Shown in pieces: positions 8,727 to 17,047 of a DNA stretch of 64,000 nt (its first letter is position 1; each line of letters starts with the position of its first letter). A model generated the notes under the pieces. The model worked only from the letters and a program-made list of their open reading frames with translations. It had not been told where the DNA came from and ran no database searches. The position numbers and the translations under genes are program-made. The stretch is from the NCBI RefSeq assembly GCF_900115005.1, contig NZ_FOUY01000024.1, positions 20,493-84,492 of the forward strand. Direction: 5' to 3'. Source of the DNA: Pseudonocardia ammonioxydans. GTDB lineage: Bacteria; Actinomycetota; Actinomycetes; Mycobacteriales; Pseudonocardiaceae.

Positions 8727-9176
8727 CTAGTTGGTGCCGAGATGTGCTGCGGCTTCGTGTCGATCAGCGACGGAGTCACGGGCGACCGAGCGCAGGGCCG
8801 CGTCCACGGTGGGAAAACTGCGAACCTGTCCGAGGCGGGTGCGTGCCGAGACGCTCGCGGCCGTGAGCCCGGACGGATGGCCTGCGATCGCGAACTCGAT
8901 GTTGCGCCGGGTGCAGGCGTAGCGGGCGTGCTCGATAGCTTGGGACCCACCTCGTTCGAGCGCTTCCAGCTGCGATACATCGACGATCACACCAACGACT
9001 CGCTTGTGGCCGCCGCGGGCCAGCAGCAGTTGCGAGTCGATCAGGCGCAGTAGCCGTGCTCCGGCGCCCGAGTCCAGCACGCCGTTCACACCGAGCAGCC
9101 GGACACCCGGCGCGGGTGTCTCGATCGTCAGTCGGGCGGGGCCGGGCGACGGGGAACCGGCATGCGAGGGCATCAT
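8727..9176 (-). CDS. STAS-domain protein (anti-sigma-factor antagonist-like)
   Basis: A 149-residue protein with a STAS fold: 'VRLLGVNGVLDSGAGARLLRLI' strand-helix start, 'VVGVIVDVSQLEALERGGSQ' in the middle and 'IEFAIAGHPSG' further on. STAS antagonists bind anti-sigma kinases and are turned off by phosphorylation of a serine in a DSSG-like motif. Here the equivalent position reads LERGGSQ, so the phosphorylatable serine appears to be missing and the protein may act constitutively or in another way. A double ATG at 9171-9176 with GGAGAG upstream sets the start. No kinase gene is next to it. Confidence 0.7.
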   Translation of the reverse strand: MMPSHAGSPSPGPARLTIETPAPGVRLLGVNGVLDSGAGARLLRLIDSQLLLARGGHKRVVGVIVDVSQLEALERGGSQAIEHARYACTRRNIEFAIAGHPSGLTAASVSARTRLGQVRSFPTVDAALRSVARDSVADRHEAAAHLGTN

Positions 9177-9423
9177 GAGGCACTCTCCGGTGCTGAGCGA
9201 GCCGAACACTGCAACAGAGAGGGTGTGTCGGCTCAAGGCGGACCGGTGAGCTGGTCCTCAACTCGACGCGGAATGTCTTTAGGGGGTTACCGCGCGGTCT
9301 GGGCCGCAAACATGAGTGCTGCTTCTGGTGCGTGCGGATCGCAAGATCCCCCTGCTGATCCCCGGCGCCGAACCTCATCCGGCCGCTCGCTCGGCTGGTC
9401 CTGGGCTCCTGAGCAGGTGCGGG

Positions 9424-9810
9424 TCATTCCTGGCTGGTGTCGGCGCCGTCGGGCTCCTGCCGGCTCAGCCGGGCACGGCGTTCCTGTTCGCGGCGGCTGC
9501 AGGCGGCCTGGCGGATGGCGTCCTCGTCAGCGAATCCCGAACCGAGTGCGCCGGCGACCGTGCCCATCGACATCGACAGCCAGGCGATCATCACATAGTC
9601 GCTCACTCCGGGCGGCTGCATCAGTGTGGAGCCGAGGTAGTCGGGTGGGAGGACCAGTGCGGCCACGAGCGGCACGACGACCAGACCGGCCCGCGGCCTG
9701 CGTCGCCGTGACGGCTGTGGCAGGTGCCCGGTGATCCCGCCACCGAGGACGGCGCGGGAGCCGGGTCCACCCGCATCGCCGATCCGGGCCGGGAGTAGCC
9801 AAAACGCCAC
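9424..9810 (-). pseudogene. Truncated relative of the 22.7-23.9 kb membrane protein
   Basis: The 128-residue ORF matches only the C-terminal part of the membrane protein encoded at 22730-23897. The shared pattern is PDYL, a Pro-Gly turn, DY, a membrane helix ending in 'MGTVAGALGSGFADEDAIRQ', and an Arg/Glu-rich tail; the other copy has 'MGLVAGAVGSGLEDEATIRH'. The long cytoplasmic N-terminus and the first membrane segments of the relative are missing, so this is probably a remnant. It lies downstream of the CPBP protease gene on the same strand. Confidence 0.65.
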
Positions 9811-9864
9811 CGCCTCGAGCTCGGTGTCCGGGCTCTGCTCACCCGCCGCGCGGCTACGTCGCGA

Positions 9865-10701
9865 TCATCGCACCGGTCGTGCCGGAGTCCGGGCCGTTGC
9901 AGTGAGGGAGGCAGCGCGAGGCCCGAGGGCTGCGACCGCCAGTGAAACCAGAGTCGCGGTCCCCAGGACGACCCCCATCGCGGCGTCCGAGGAGATCCCA
10001 CCGAACGTGACTCCGGTGTTCAGCGCCACGTGCATGAGCACCGCACCAGCGACACCGCCGGAGAGCCGCTCGGTGACGAACCAGAACAGATAGGACAGCG
10101 GCAGGAAGGAGATGAGGAACAACGTCGCTGCGGGCGATCCGATGCCCATCTCGGCCTGGCTGGTGCCGGGAACGAAGAACAGTGGCAGGTGCCACACCGC
10201 CCATCCGGCGCCGAGGACGGCGGATGTGGCGACCGGCCCGAGCCGGCGGCACAGCCGTGGCTGGGCGTATCCGCGCCAGCCGAACTCCTCGGCGAGTGGC
10301 CCCGCGAGGAGCAGCATCATCAGGGCCGGGAACAGGCCGCCGACGTCCTCGATCATCGTCGCAGCGGCCGCCGGGTCGAACATCGGACCTGCCAGGGCAA
10401 CGGCGGCCGCCGACGGGAGCAGCCCGAGTGCCAGCGCGGCGGGAACCCACGCCCAGACCCGGGTCAGGACGGGACGCGCCGGGCCGCGCGGCCGCCGGTG
10501 TCCCGCGAGCCACAGCAGCAGCGCGGCGAGCGTCGGCCCGGACGTACCCACGAGGAACCAGACGTCACCCGGCCGGCCGACGGCGATCGTCATGGCCAGC
10601 GGGACCCAACTGACCAGCATTGTGAGGACGGCGAACCAGGTCAGGTCGACCCCGGCCCGTGTCGTTCGTGAACCGGTGGCGGGATGTGTGACGACGCTCA
10701 T
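9865..10701 (-). CDS. CPBP-family (CAAX/Abi) membrane metalloprotease
   Basis: A 278-residue polytopic membrane protein with the three CPBP motifs: the EExxxR motif in 'AEEFGWRGYAQPRL', 'WAVWHLPLFF' with the conserved His, and a C-terminal 'HVALNTG' with His and Asn. In the Rce1/CPBP family these residues bind the catalytic metal. Bacterial members often give immunity to self-made peptides or process membrane proteins; nothing nearby names the substrate. The ATG at 10701 is chosen; the longer ORF upstream has no membrane or domain sequence. It is divergent from a TetR gene, which probably controls it. Confidence 0.8.
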   Translation of the reverse strand: MSVVTHPATGSRTTRAGVDLTWFAVLTMLVSWVPLAMTIAVGRPGDVWFLVGTSGPTLAALLLWLAGHRRPRGPARPVLTRVWAWVPAALALGLLPSAAAVALAGPMFDPAAAATMIEDVGGLFPALMMLLLAGPLAEEFGWRGYAQPRLCRRLGPVATSAVLGAGWAVWHLPLFFVPGTSQAEMGIGSPAATLFLISFLPLSYLFWFVTERLSGGVAGAVLMHVALNTGVTFGGISSDAAMGVVLGTATLVSLAVAALGPRAASLTATARTPARPVR

Positions 10702-10822
10702 GGTCCGAGTCTCGCCAGCCGGGCGGGGACGACCGAGCCGGTCCGCCCGAGGATCGATATCGGGTTCTCCCGACCCGTGGCTTCCGGCGTCCCCCCGCCA
10801 CCTCCGTCGCGGCGCCGGAGCC

Positions 10823-10858
10823 TTCAGATTACTGACCGACCGTGCTACGGTCTGAACG
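10823..10858 (+). promoter_or_regulatory. Probable leaderless promoter with palindrome upstream of the TetR gene
   Basis: A TTCAGA hexamer at 10823-10828 and TACGGT at 10846-10851 are 17 bases apart, and the GTG start at 10858 lies seven bases beyond, as in leaderless actinobacterial transcripts. The inverted repeat GACCG-TGCTA-CGGTC (10838-10852) covers the -10 element and is a good site for TetR autorepression. Confidence 0.5.
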
Positions 10859-11478
10859 TGCGGTCTAATCCTAGTACGATTGGTCAATCGTCGACCTTCA
10901 CCGAGCAGGCACGTCGGATCCAGATCGTGGAGTGCGCGATCGACACGATGAGCGAGCTCGGCTACGCGCGCTCATCCCTCGCCGAGATCGCGAAGCGAGC
11001 CGGCATCAGCAAGGGAGTGATCGCCTACCACTTCACCAGCAAGAACGAGCTCACCGAACAGGTGGCGCTCGAACTGTTCGGCCGGGCCGGTCGACTGATC
11101 GACACACGGCTCGAGGAGGCGCCGACCGCCACTGCGGCGTTGAGGGGGTACCTGGAGGCGAACCTGGCCTTCATCGGTGCGAATCCCGACCTCGTGCGGG
11201 TGCTGACCGACATCGTCATGAACTTCCGGGACGCGGACGGTTCCCCGCGCTACGGCCCCCAGGACGATGGGCTGATCGAGCACCTGGAGGGCACCTTGCG
11301 TCATGGTCAGGAGACCGGCGAGTTCCGCGACTTCGCCACTCGCGCCATGGCCATCGCGATCCGCGCGGCTGTGGACGCCGCAGCCGGCAGGATCGGCCGC
11401 GATCCGCGCTTCGACATCGGCACCTACACCCGGGAGCTGATCACGCTCGTCGGACTCGCCACCGCGAAGAGCCCCTGA
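10858..11478 (+). CDS. TetR-family transcriptional regulator
   Basis: A 206-residue TetR regulator. The N-terminal DNA-binding domain reads 'RIQIVECAIDTMSELGYARS', then 'SLAEIAKRAGISKGVIAYHF', a clear helix-turn-helix. The C-terminal ligand domain is all-helical. It is divergent from the CPBP protease gene and overlaps by one base (TGATG) the membrane protein gene downstream, so it probably regulates both. A palindrome at its promoter suggests autorepression. The GTG at 10858 gives a short N-terminal arm and fits a leaderless start. Confidence 0.85.
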   Translation: MRSNPSTIGQSSTFTEQARRIQIVECAIDTMSELGYARSSLAEIAKRAGISKGVIAYHFTSKNELTEQVALELFGRAGRLIDTRLEEAPTATAALRGYLEANLAFIGANPDLVRVLTDIVMNFRDADGSPRYGPQDDGLIEHLEGTLRHGQETGEFRDFATRAMAIAIRAAVDAAAGRIGRDPRFDIGTYTRELITLVGLATAKSP

Positions 11479-12200
11479 TGGCGACGAAGCCGCCGGAACC
11501 GGATCGGCCTGACCCCCGCGCGCAGCTCGTCATGATGGGGCTCGACATCGCCGCGCCGCTGGCCCTGTTCTACGGATTGCGGTGGGTCGGTGTGAACCAG
11601 TGGCTCGCACTGATCCTCAGCGGCGTGGTGCCCGTTCTGACACTCGTCTACAGGTTCGTCACCGAACGCCGGATCGGCTTGCCGGCCGTCTTCACCCTCA
11701 CGATCCTCGGCGCCGGCACGGCCATCGGCTTCCTCACCGGTGATCCGCGGCTTCTGCTGGCCCGCGAGAGCTACCTGACCGGACTGGTCGGCCTCTGGAT
11801 CATCGCCACACTGTGGCTCCCCCGCCCCTTCCTGCTGTCCGCCACCCTGCCGTTGCTGCCCGCGACGACCGCCCGCTCATGGGAACGTGACTGGGCGAAC
11901 GACGCCACGTTCCGCCGTGTCCTGCGCGTCATGACGTTCGCATGGGGCATGGCGTTCCTCCTCGACGCCGTCGCTCGGATCGTCATGGCCTACACCCTGC
12001 CGGTCGACCTCGTTCCGCTGCTCAGCGTCGCGCTGCTGGTCGTGTTGTTGATCGCTGTCGTGCAGGTGAGCAAGGCCTACGGGCGTCGACTCGTCGCCGG
12101 AGGCCCTCAGCGGGCGACACCCCCGGTGCGGGACGGCAAGGGCGCGGAGACAGCAGGACTCGGCGGCGTCGCCGAGGGCCGCGACCACCAGGATCCGTGA
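11478..12200 (+). CDS. VC0807-like integral membrane protein
   Basis: A 240-residue protein with about six membrane segments: 'GLDIAAPLALFYGLRWVGV', 'WLALILSGVVPVLTLVYRFV', 'VFTLTILGAGTAIGFLTG', and further helices after the 'ATTARSWERDWANDATFRR' loop. This arrangement, including the D in the first helix and the Y-RF-V pattern, matches the poorly characterised VC0807 family. The TGATG overlap with the TetR stop implies co-translation and control by that regulator. The role is not known. Confidence 0.7.
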   Translation: MATKPPEPDRPDPRAQLVMMGLDIAAPLALFYGLRWVGVNQWLALILSGVVPVLTLVYRFVTERRIGLPAVFTLTILGAGTAIGFLTGDPRLLLARESYLTGLVGLWIIATLWLPRPFLLSATLPLLPATTARSWERDWANDATFRRVLRVMTFAWGMAFLLDAVARIVMAYTLPVDLVPLLSVALLVVLLIAVVQVSKAYGRRLVAGGPQRATPPVRDGKGAETAGLGGVAEGRDHQDP

Positions 12201-12261
12201 CGGCGCCGCGCGATTCGAGCCACGGCCCGACGGCGTCCACCACAGGACGGGCCCACAGGTT

Positions 12262-12600
12262 GTGCCTGACCCGATGCCAGGTGTCCGGGTCGACAGCGAT
12301 GGGTGGTTCGTCGTCGTCTGCCGGCCCCTCGCGGGACAGCGGCTTCACCCCGACGACCTCGCCGCCGGGTTCGGGATCGGCACTACCACGGCGTTCCGCT
12401 ACATCCGCAAAGCGATCGGCGTCCTCGCCGCCGCGGCACGAAGCTGGACGTGCCACGGCGTGGACGTCGGCGCCGCCCTCGCGACGCAACCCGGCCCCGG
12501 TGAACGCGCGACCGCGATGTTCACGAGCTGGAAGATTCTGCGGAAGATCCGCTGCTGCCCGCAGCGCACCTCCGCGCTGGTCAACGCTCATGTGACGTCC
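12262..12600 (+). pseudogene. Remnant of an IS5-type transposase
   Basis: One frame holds two separated pieces of an IS5-type DDE transposase: a helix-turn-helix region 'DLAAGFGIGTTTAFRYIRKA' near the start, and a C-terminal piece 'GERATAMFTSWKILRKIRCC' followed by 'PQRTSALVNA'. In intact members these lie more than 150 residues apart with the catalytic acidic residues between them, so an internal deletion removed the active site. No terminal inverted repeats were recognised. It marks a past insertion next to other broken genes. Confidence 0.7.
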
Positions 12601-12800
12601 CAATGGCGCGGGGGTACCCGAGGGAGCACTCGTCAACCCGCACCCTCGCGCCTCGACCTGATCGCCGGTGGGAGGACAGGGTGCTGGTGATCGCACGATG
12701 GTGGCGGCCCGTCTGCTGCTGACCCTGGTAGTTCTGGCGGGCGTGATCGCGGTGTCGGCCGGGGTCCCGCCCGTGGACAGCTCCGCGGCCGGGTCGCCGG

Positions 12801-13068
12801 CTACGGATGGGTGGGGCCCGTCGTCTGGGTCGTCGTGCCCCGCAGGATGAGCCGGATGCCCTCGTCCGGGACGACGGCCGGCGGGGTCGGCCACAGCGCC
12901 GATGATCACCACGGTCAGCGGTGCGAGCAGGAGTCAGCCCGACGTGCCGTCCAGGGGCGATACGTAGGTGCCGAACAGCAGGGGCATCCCGGCGAGCAGC
13001 GTGAACCAGCTGCGCGTGTACCGGGCGCCCCAGTACGTCGTGCGGTCGCGTCGCCTCCTGCTCCCCAC
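12801..13068 (-). pseudogene. Small membrane protein gene with in-frame stop and frameshift
   Basis: Starting at GTG 13068, three bases after the STAS stop, the frame gives 'TTYWGARYTRSWFTLLAGMP' and 'LLFGTYVSPLDGTSG', then TGA at 12934-12936. The same frame continues with 'LLLAPLTVVIIGA', a second membrane helix, and after a shift to another frame with 'WPTPPAVVPDEGIRLILRG'. The pieces look like one protein of about 85 residues with two membrane helices. As written only 44 residues can be made. It would have been the fourth gene of the phosphatase-B12-STAS operon. Confidence 0.5.
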
Positions 13069-13070
13069 CG

Positions 13071-13475
13071 TCAGGTGCCTCCCTCGGACGAGTTCTCCGG
13101 CAACGGTCCCGGCCGGGCTTCGCGCGGCTCCGTCTCGCGGTCGTCGCAGGCGCCCGTGAGGTACTCGACGGTGTGGGTCACGACGAGCAGCCGTTCGAGT
13201 GCGCGGGCGCGGTTGTCCAGGTGCAGCTCGGCCGAGGCTGCGGTCACCAGTCGGCGCACCATCAGGAGCGAGGCGAGCCCGTAGGAGTCGCAGAACTGCA
13301 GGCCCGCACAGTCCAGCCGGAGCCAGCGCACCGCACCGTGTTCGCCCAGCAGCTCCTCGACCGCCTTCGTCAGCTGGTCGGCGTTGGTGTGGTCGAGATC
13401 ACCGGCGATCGCGAGCCGGGCGGTGTCCGCGCGAGGACGGCTCCCGGTCAGGGACAGCTCCCCCAGGTCGTTCAT
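13071..13475 (-). CDS. STAS-domain anti-anti-sigma factor
   Basis: A 134-residue STAS protein of the RsbV/SpoIIAA kind: 'ARLAIAGDLDHTNADQLTKA' opens the domain and 'LDCAGLQFCDSYGLASLLMV' carries the DS motif whose serine is phosphorylated by an anti-sigma kinase and dephosphorylated by a PP2C phosphatase. The unphosphorylated form would free a sigma factor by binding the kinase. Its start overlaps the stop of the B12-binding gene (ATGA at 13472-13475), and a SpoIIE-type phosphatase is encoded at the head of the same operon. The kinase partner is not in this window. The last 25 residues are charged and disordered. Confidence 0.85.
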   Translation of the reverse strand: MNDLGELSLTGSRPRADTARLAIAGDLDHTNADQLTKAVEELLGEHGAVRWLRLDCAGLQFCDSYGLASLLMVRRLVTAASAELHLDNRARALERLLVVTHTVEYLTGACDDRETEPREARPGPLPENSSEGGT

Positions 13476-14593
13476 GCCGGCTCTCCGGTTCGGTCCCGGG
13501 GCGGGTCGGCTGCAGGCGACGGCGGGTCCCCCGCAGCCGAGGGCCCGGGCGTGGAACGCCCGGCCGACGCCGACCGCACCAGTGCCGCGGCACGCGGGAA
13601 GTCGCGCAGCTGTTCGCCGAGCAGGTCCAGGGCGGGAGCCAGTACCCGTGCCGGGACCGACCGTGCGGCGAGGATCGATGCGGTCCAGTCGAGGAAGTCG
13701 GTGAAAATGCCCGGATCGCCCGTGTAGAGCGCGACACCGAGGAAGTCGACGATGTGCCGGACGTCCTCCGCGGTCCGTTCACGCTGCGCGTCGTCGTAGT
13801 CGCCCACCTCCGGGAGCCGCTCGGCCAGCCGGTGTACCACCGAGGCGGCCAGTGCCGGGGCCTTGCGGCTCACCAGCGTGAACTCCTGGTCGGCCAGGTG
13901 TGGCAGGTCGTCGAGGGGCTGGGAGTTCGGGTGCTCCGGCGTGGGCAATCCGGACGCGAGGGTGTCGGCCGCCGACCGGGCGTCGGGCGCCCAGGCGTCG
14001 GCACCGAGCAGGCGGGCGTACCGGCCGTCCGCCCCGAAGGCGGCTCCCCCGACGATCACCGGCACTCCGGCCGCCTGGCAGGCGGAGATCGTCGCGTGCG
14101 CGGTGGGCAACCGGACCGCGAGGGACGACGAGAGCGCCACCGCGTCCGGGCCGGTGCGGTGCAGATGCGTGATCAGGTGCGGCGACGGTACCTGGGCGCC
14201 GAGGTAGTCGACGTCGAAACCGCGCAGGCGCAGCACCTCGGCCAGCAGCCGGGCGGGAAACGCATGCCACTCGCCGTCGACACAGGCCACCGTGACCCGT
14301 CCGGGCCCCCCACCTTCGACCGGGGCTGCTCCGGTCGGTGCGACGATGCCGATCACACGGTCGTTGATGGCGGTAGCGGCGTGTTCCTGGGCTACGGACA
14401 GGCGGTTCGCCGCCCACTCGCGCCCGACCCGCGCCTGGACCGCCCCGATCACCTCGAGCAGGACGGACTCGGCGTCCAGACCGTCACGCAGCGCGTCGGC
14501 GACGACCTCGGCCGCGGTGTGCTGGGCGCGACGCAGCACCGCCTCCCACAGCCGGTCGGCGTACCGGGTGGTCCGGTCGCTGTGTGTACTCAT
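13472..14593 (-). CDS. Cobalamin-binding sensor protein with CarH-like motifs
   Basis: A 373-residue protein. Residues about 12-85 form the helical cap of MetH/CarH-type B12 domains and contain W60, nine residues, E70-H71, which is the Wx9EH motif of CarH photoreceptors. The Rossmann-type B12 domain follows (about 98-230) with E108-W-H110, the expected lower-axial histidine of an ExHxxG-like motif (Pro in place of the final Gly), and 'GVPVIVGGAAFGADG' later. CarH has a His next to the Trp that forms the light product; here that residue is Ala. There is no MerR-type DNA-binding domain; the C-terminal 130 residues are helical and unassigned. ATGA overlaps on both sides couple it to the phosphatase and the STAS protein, so it probably passes a cobalamin or light signal to that partner switch. 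Confidence 0.85.
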   Translation of the reverse strand: MSTHSDRTTRYADRLWEAVLRRAQHTAAEVVADALRDGLDAESVLLEVIGAVQARVGREWAANRLSVAQEHAATAINDRVIGIVAPTGAAPVEGGGPGRVTVACVDGEWHAFPARLLAEVLRLRGFDVDYLGAQVPSPHLITHLHRTGPDAVALSSSLAVRLPTAHATISACQAAGVPVIVGGAAFGADGRYARLLGADAWAPDARSAADTLASGLPTPEHPNSQPLDDLPHLADQEFTLVSRKAPALAASVVHRLAERLPEVGDYDDAQRERTAEDVRHIVDFLGVALYTGDPGIFTDFLDWTASILAARSVPARVLAPALDLLGEQLRDFPRAAALVRSASAGRSTPGPSAAGDPPSPAADPPRDRTGEPA

Positions 14594-16233
14594 GCGGTGA
14601 ACCGGCCCGGACCACGGCCGTCGACGGCCGCGAGGTGGTGGGTGTGTGGCGCGGTGACGGCCATGACGGCCATGTCGTCGTGGCTGTTGCGGCCGGCCCA
14701 CTGGGCGGCCACCATCTGCACCCGCTCGACGACGGCCTCGGCGGGCATCCCGGCGCACTCGGCGGCGACCCGCCGCAGGCGGTCCTCGCCGAACATGTCC
14801 CGGCCGAGCGGGCCGCCCTGGGCCTCGGTGATGCCGTCGGTGTAGAGCAGGCAGGTCTCGCCGGGTGCGAGAGCGGTCGTGAAGGTCGTGCTCTCGATCG
14901 ACGGCAGTGCGCCGATCAGCGTGCCGTGTGTGGCGGCCTCCTCCACCCGGCCGTCCGCCCGGATGATCAATGGCGGTGGGTGACCCGCGCAGGTCAGGCG
15001 CAGCCGGATGTCCGCGCCGCGGCGGGTCACGGAGGCGAGCACCATCGTCACGAAGCGGGCGTGGGCGTCGGTGATCAGCGCGTCGTTCAGCAGACGCAGC
15101 AGCCGCGGGTGATCCTCGGCGAGCGGTAACAGCGCCTGCAGCGCGCTGCGGATCTTGCCGGTGAACACGGCCGCCTCCAGGCCCTTGCCGCACACGTCCC
15201 CGAGGACCGCGAGGGTCCCCCCCGACCCCTCGACTGCCGGGTGGACGTCGTAGAAGTCGCCGCCGACGCGCTCGTGGTCCTGGGAGGGCCGGTAGCCACC
15301 GGCGAACTCGACGCCGTGAAGGTGCTGCAACGTCGGCGGGAGCAGCTCCCGCATCAGGGTGTCGGTGATCGAGGCCTGGTCGGCGAACATCCGGGCGGCC
15401 GACATCGCCAGTCCGGCCCGCGTGGCGAACTCGCGTGCCGTGGTCTCCTCGCCCTCGCTGAACGGGCCGGAACCGGCGCGGCGCAGCAGCACGAGCGCGC
15501 CGGCCGGGACGCCGTGGCCGGGCAACGGTGTGACCACGACGGACCCGATCTCGCCGAAGCCGTCCGGGGCGAGCCAGGCCGGGGCGAGGGCCGGGTCGAT
15601 CCAGCGCGACGGCACCGGCGGGAAACCCTGCAATGCCTCCGCAAGACCGGGCAGCTGCTCGGTGTCGATACGGCGCAGCACGGTCCGGGCCGTACGGGTG
15701 CCGGTCACCGCGCTCGCCACCTGACACCGGCCCCGGGTCTCGGGGGCGATCACCAAGGCGGCATCGGCCAGTCGGCTCGCCGCGAGGTCAGCAGAGATCT
15801 CTATGCAGCGCAACACGTTCAGAGATCCCAGCAGTGCCGCGGACGCCTCAGCCAGGAACGAGGCGCGGGCCTGTTCGAGTCGCAGCTCGTCGCGGAGCGA
15901 ACGGACGACGGTGACGTCGATCAGCCACCAGGTGATCGACCCGTCGCCGTGCCGGACCGGGCGGGCGTCCACCGCACGGCCGTCGACGACGTCGCAGACC
16001 GGTCCGGGCGCCTCCGCCCGTCCGCACGCCGCGTCGTGCGCGGGGGCCAGCCACGGAACGACCTGCGCGAGCGGCTCCCCGGCCCGCAGCTGCGGCAACA
16101 GAGCGGCGGCCGACTGCCGGGCCTCCAGCACGAGGCCGGACGGGCTCACCGTCAGCGCCGCCGCGCCGCCCGCGTCCCGTGGGGTGTCGGTTGTGGGGGT
16201 CGGCTCGGACGCCGAGGCTCGGACGACGCTCAA
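14590..16233 (-). CDS. PAS-GAF-SpoIIE-type PP2C serine phosphatase
   Basis: A 547-residue signalling phosphatase. A PAS-like region (about residues 25-125), a GAF-like region (about 135-300) and a C-terminal PP2C/SpoIIE domain follow each other; the phosphatase motifs VGGDFYD, GDVCGKGLEAA, 'TCAGHPPPLI', 'LLYTDGITEA' and DDMAVMAV are all present with the metal-binding aspartates. Such RsbU/RsbP-like enzymes dephosphorylate STAS antagonists to activate a sigma factor. The start is taken as TTG at 16233 because GAGGAG lies seven bases before it; upstream sequence has no domain. It heads the operon with the B12-binding and STAS genes, so that STAS protein is the likely substrate. Confidence 0.85.
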   Translation of the reverse strand: MSVVRASASEPTPTTDTPRDAGGAAALTVSPSGLVLEARQSAAALLPQLRAGEPLAQVVPWLAPAHDAACGRAEAPGPVCDVVDGRAVDARPVRHGDGSITWWLIDVTVVRSLRDELRLEQARASFLAEASAALLGSLNVLRCIEISADLAASRLADAALVIAPETRGRCQVASAVTGTRTARTVLRRIDTEQLPGLAEALQGFPPVPSRWIDPALAPAWLAPDGFGEIGSVVVTPLPGHGVPAGALVLLRRAGSGPFSEGEETTAREFATRAGLAMSAARMFADQASITDTLMRELLPPTLQHLHGVEFAGGYRPSQDHERVGGDFYDVHPAVEGSGGTLAVLGDVCGKGLEAAVFTGKIRSALQALLPLAEDHPRLLRLLNDALITDAHARFVTMVLASVTRRGADIRLRLTCAGHPPPLIIRADGRVEEAATHGTLIGALPSIESTTFTTALAPGETCLLYTDGITEAQGGPLGRDMFGEDRLRRVAAECAGMPAEAVVERVQMVAAQWAGRNSHDDMAVMAVTAPHTHHLAAVDGRGPGRFTA

Positions 16234-16442
16234 GGGCGGCTCCTCGCGCTCGGCGGGCCGGCGGCCGAGGTCGGGTGCCGGTCGAAGGTCATCGTGGGAA
16301 CGATACAGAGGCTGCGCCGTCCCGGCCCGGCGATGCAGCCCGGCAGAGCCCTGCGTGCCCCGGCGCCGGAGGGGGCGGCGCCGGGGCACGGTCTCGGGAG
16401 ACGCGCCGTCCCCCCGCGGGTGGTGTCCCCGCGGGGGCCGTC

Positions 16443-16886
16443 TCAGGAGGTGAGCTGCGGACGGTCCTGCGAGGTGCCGGACTCGATCGCGATCGTGCGC
16501 GGCCTGGCCGACTCGGCGACCGGGATCCGGAGGCGCAGGACCCCGGCGTCGTAGGAGGCACGGATCCGCTCGGTGTCCAGCCCGTCGCCGAGGAGGAGCT
16601 GACGGGAGAACACGCCGTAGGCTCGTTCGGAGGCCACCATCTCCTCCGGCTGCTCACCGGCCCGCGGTCGGCGCTCGGCCTTGACCGTGAGCGTGGTCCG
16701 TTCCACGGACAGATCGATCGCGTCCGGGTCGATCCCGGGAAGGTCGAACTCGACCACGAACTCCTCACCGTGGCGCCACGCGTCCATCGGCATCGCCGCC
16801 GGCCGCGACCACGTTCCCCCCGGTGCGTCGAACGCCTGCTGTGCCATCCGGTCCAGCACGCGGAAGGGGTCCGTCCTCATCAGCAT
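16443..16886 (-). CDS. Hsp20/alpha-crystallin small heat-shock protein (copy 2)
   Basis: A 147-residue small heat-shock protein. The alpha-crystallin domain runs from 'DAWRHGEEFVVEFDLPGID' to 'YDAGVLRLRIPVAESARPR', with the conserved AGVL motif and an IPV near the C-terminal extension. Such ATP-independent chaperones hold unfolded proteins. It is the second of two tandem copies of the same length: the other ends at 17048 and has the same 'SRPAAMPMDAWRHG' opening, so the pair arose by duplication. The ATG at 16886 is preceded by GAGGAGTG. Probably transcribed with the upstream copy. Confidence 0.9.
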   Translation of the reverse strand: MLMRTDPFRVLDRMAQQAFDAPGGTWSRPAAMPMDAWRHGEEFVVEFDLPGIDPDAIDLSVERTTLTVKAERRPRAGEQPEEMVASERAYGVFSRQLLLGDGLDTERIRASYDAGVLRLRIPVAESARPRTIAIESGTSQDRPQLTS

Positions 16887-17047
16887 CGAACATCACTCCT
16901 CTCGCCGGGCCGGCGCCGGTCGCCCGTGGTGGGACGCCCCGGCGCCGGCCGCCTGTCCACGGTCGGGCGCGCCGACCGTGGTGGAGACCGCTGGAGGGGC
17001 CGGGACGGCGGTCGCGCCCGGCCCGGTGCCTGCACCCTGCACCCCGC

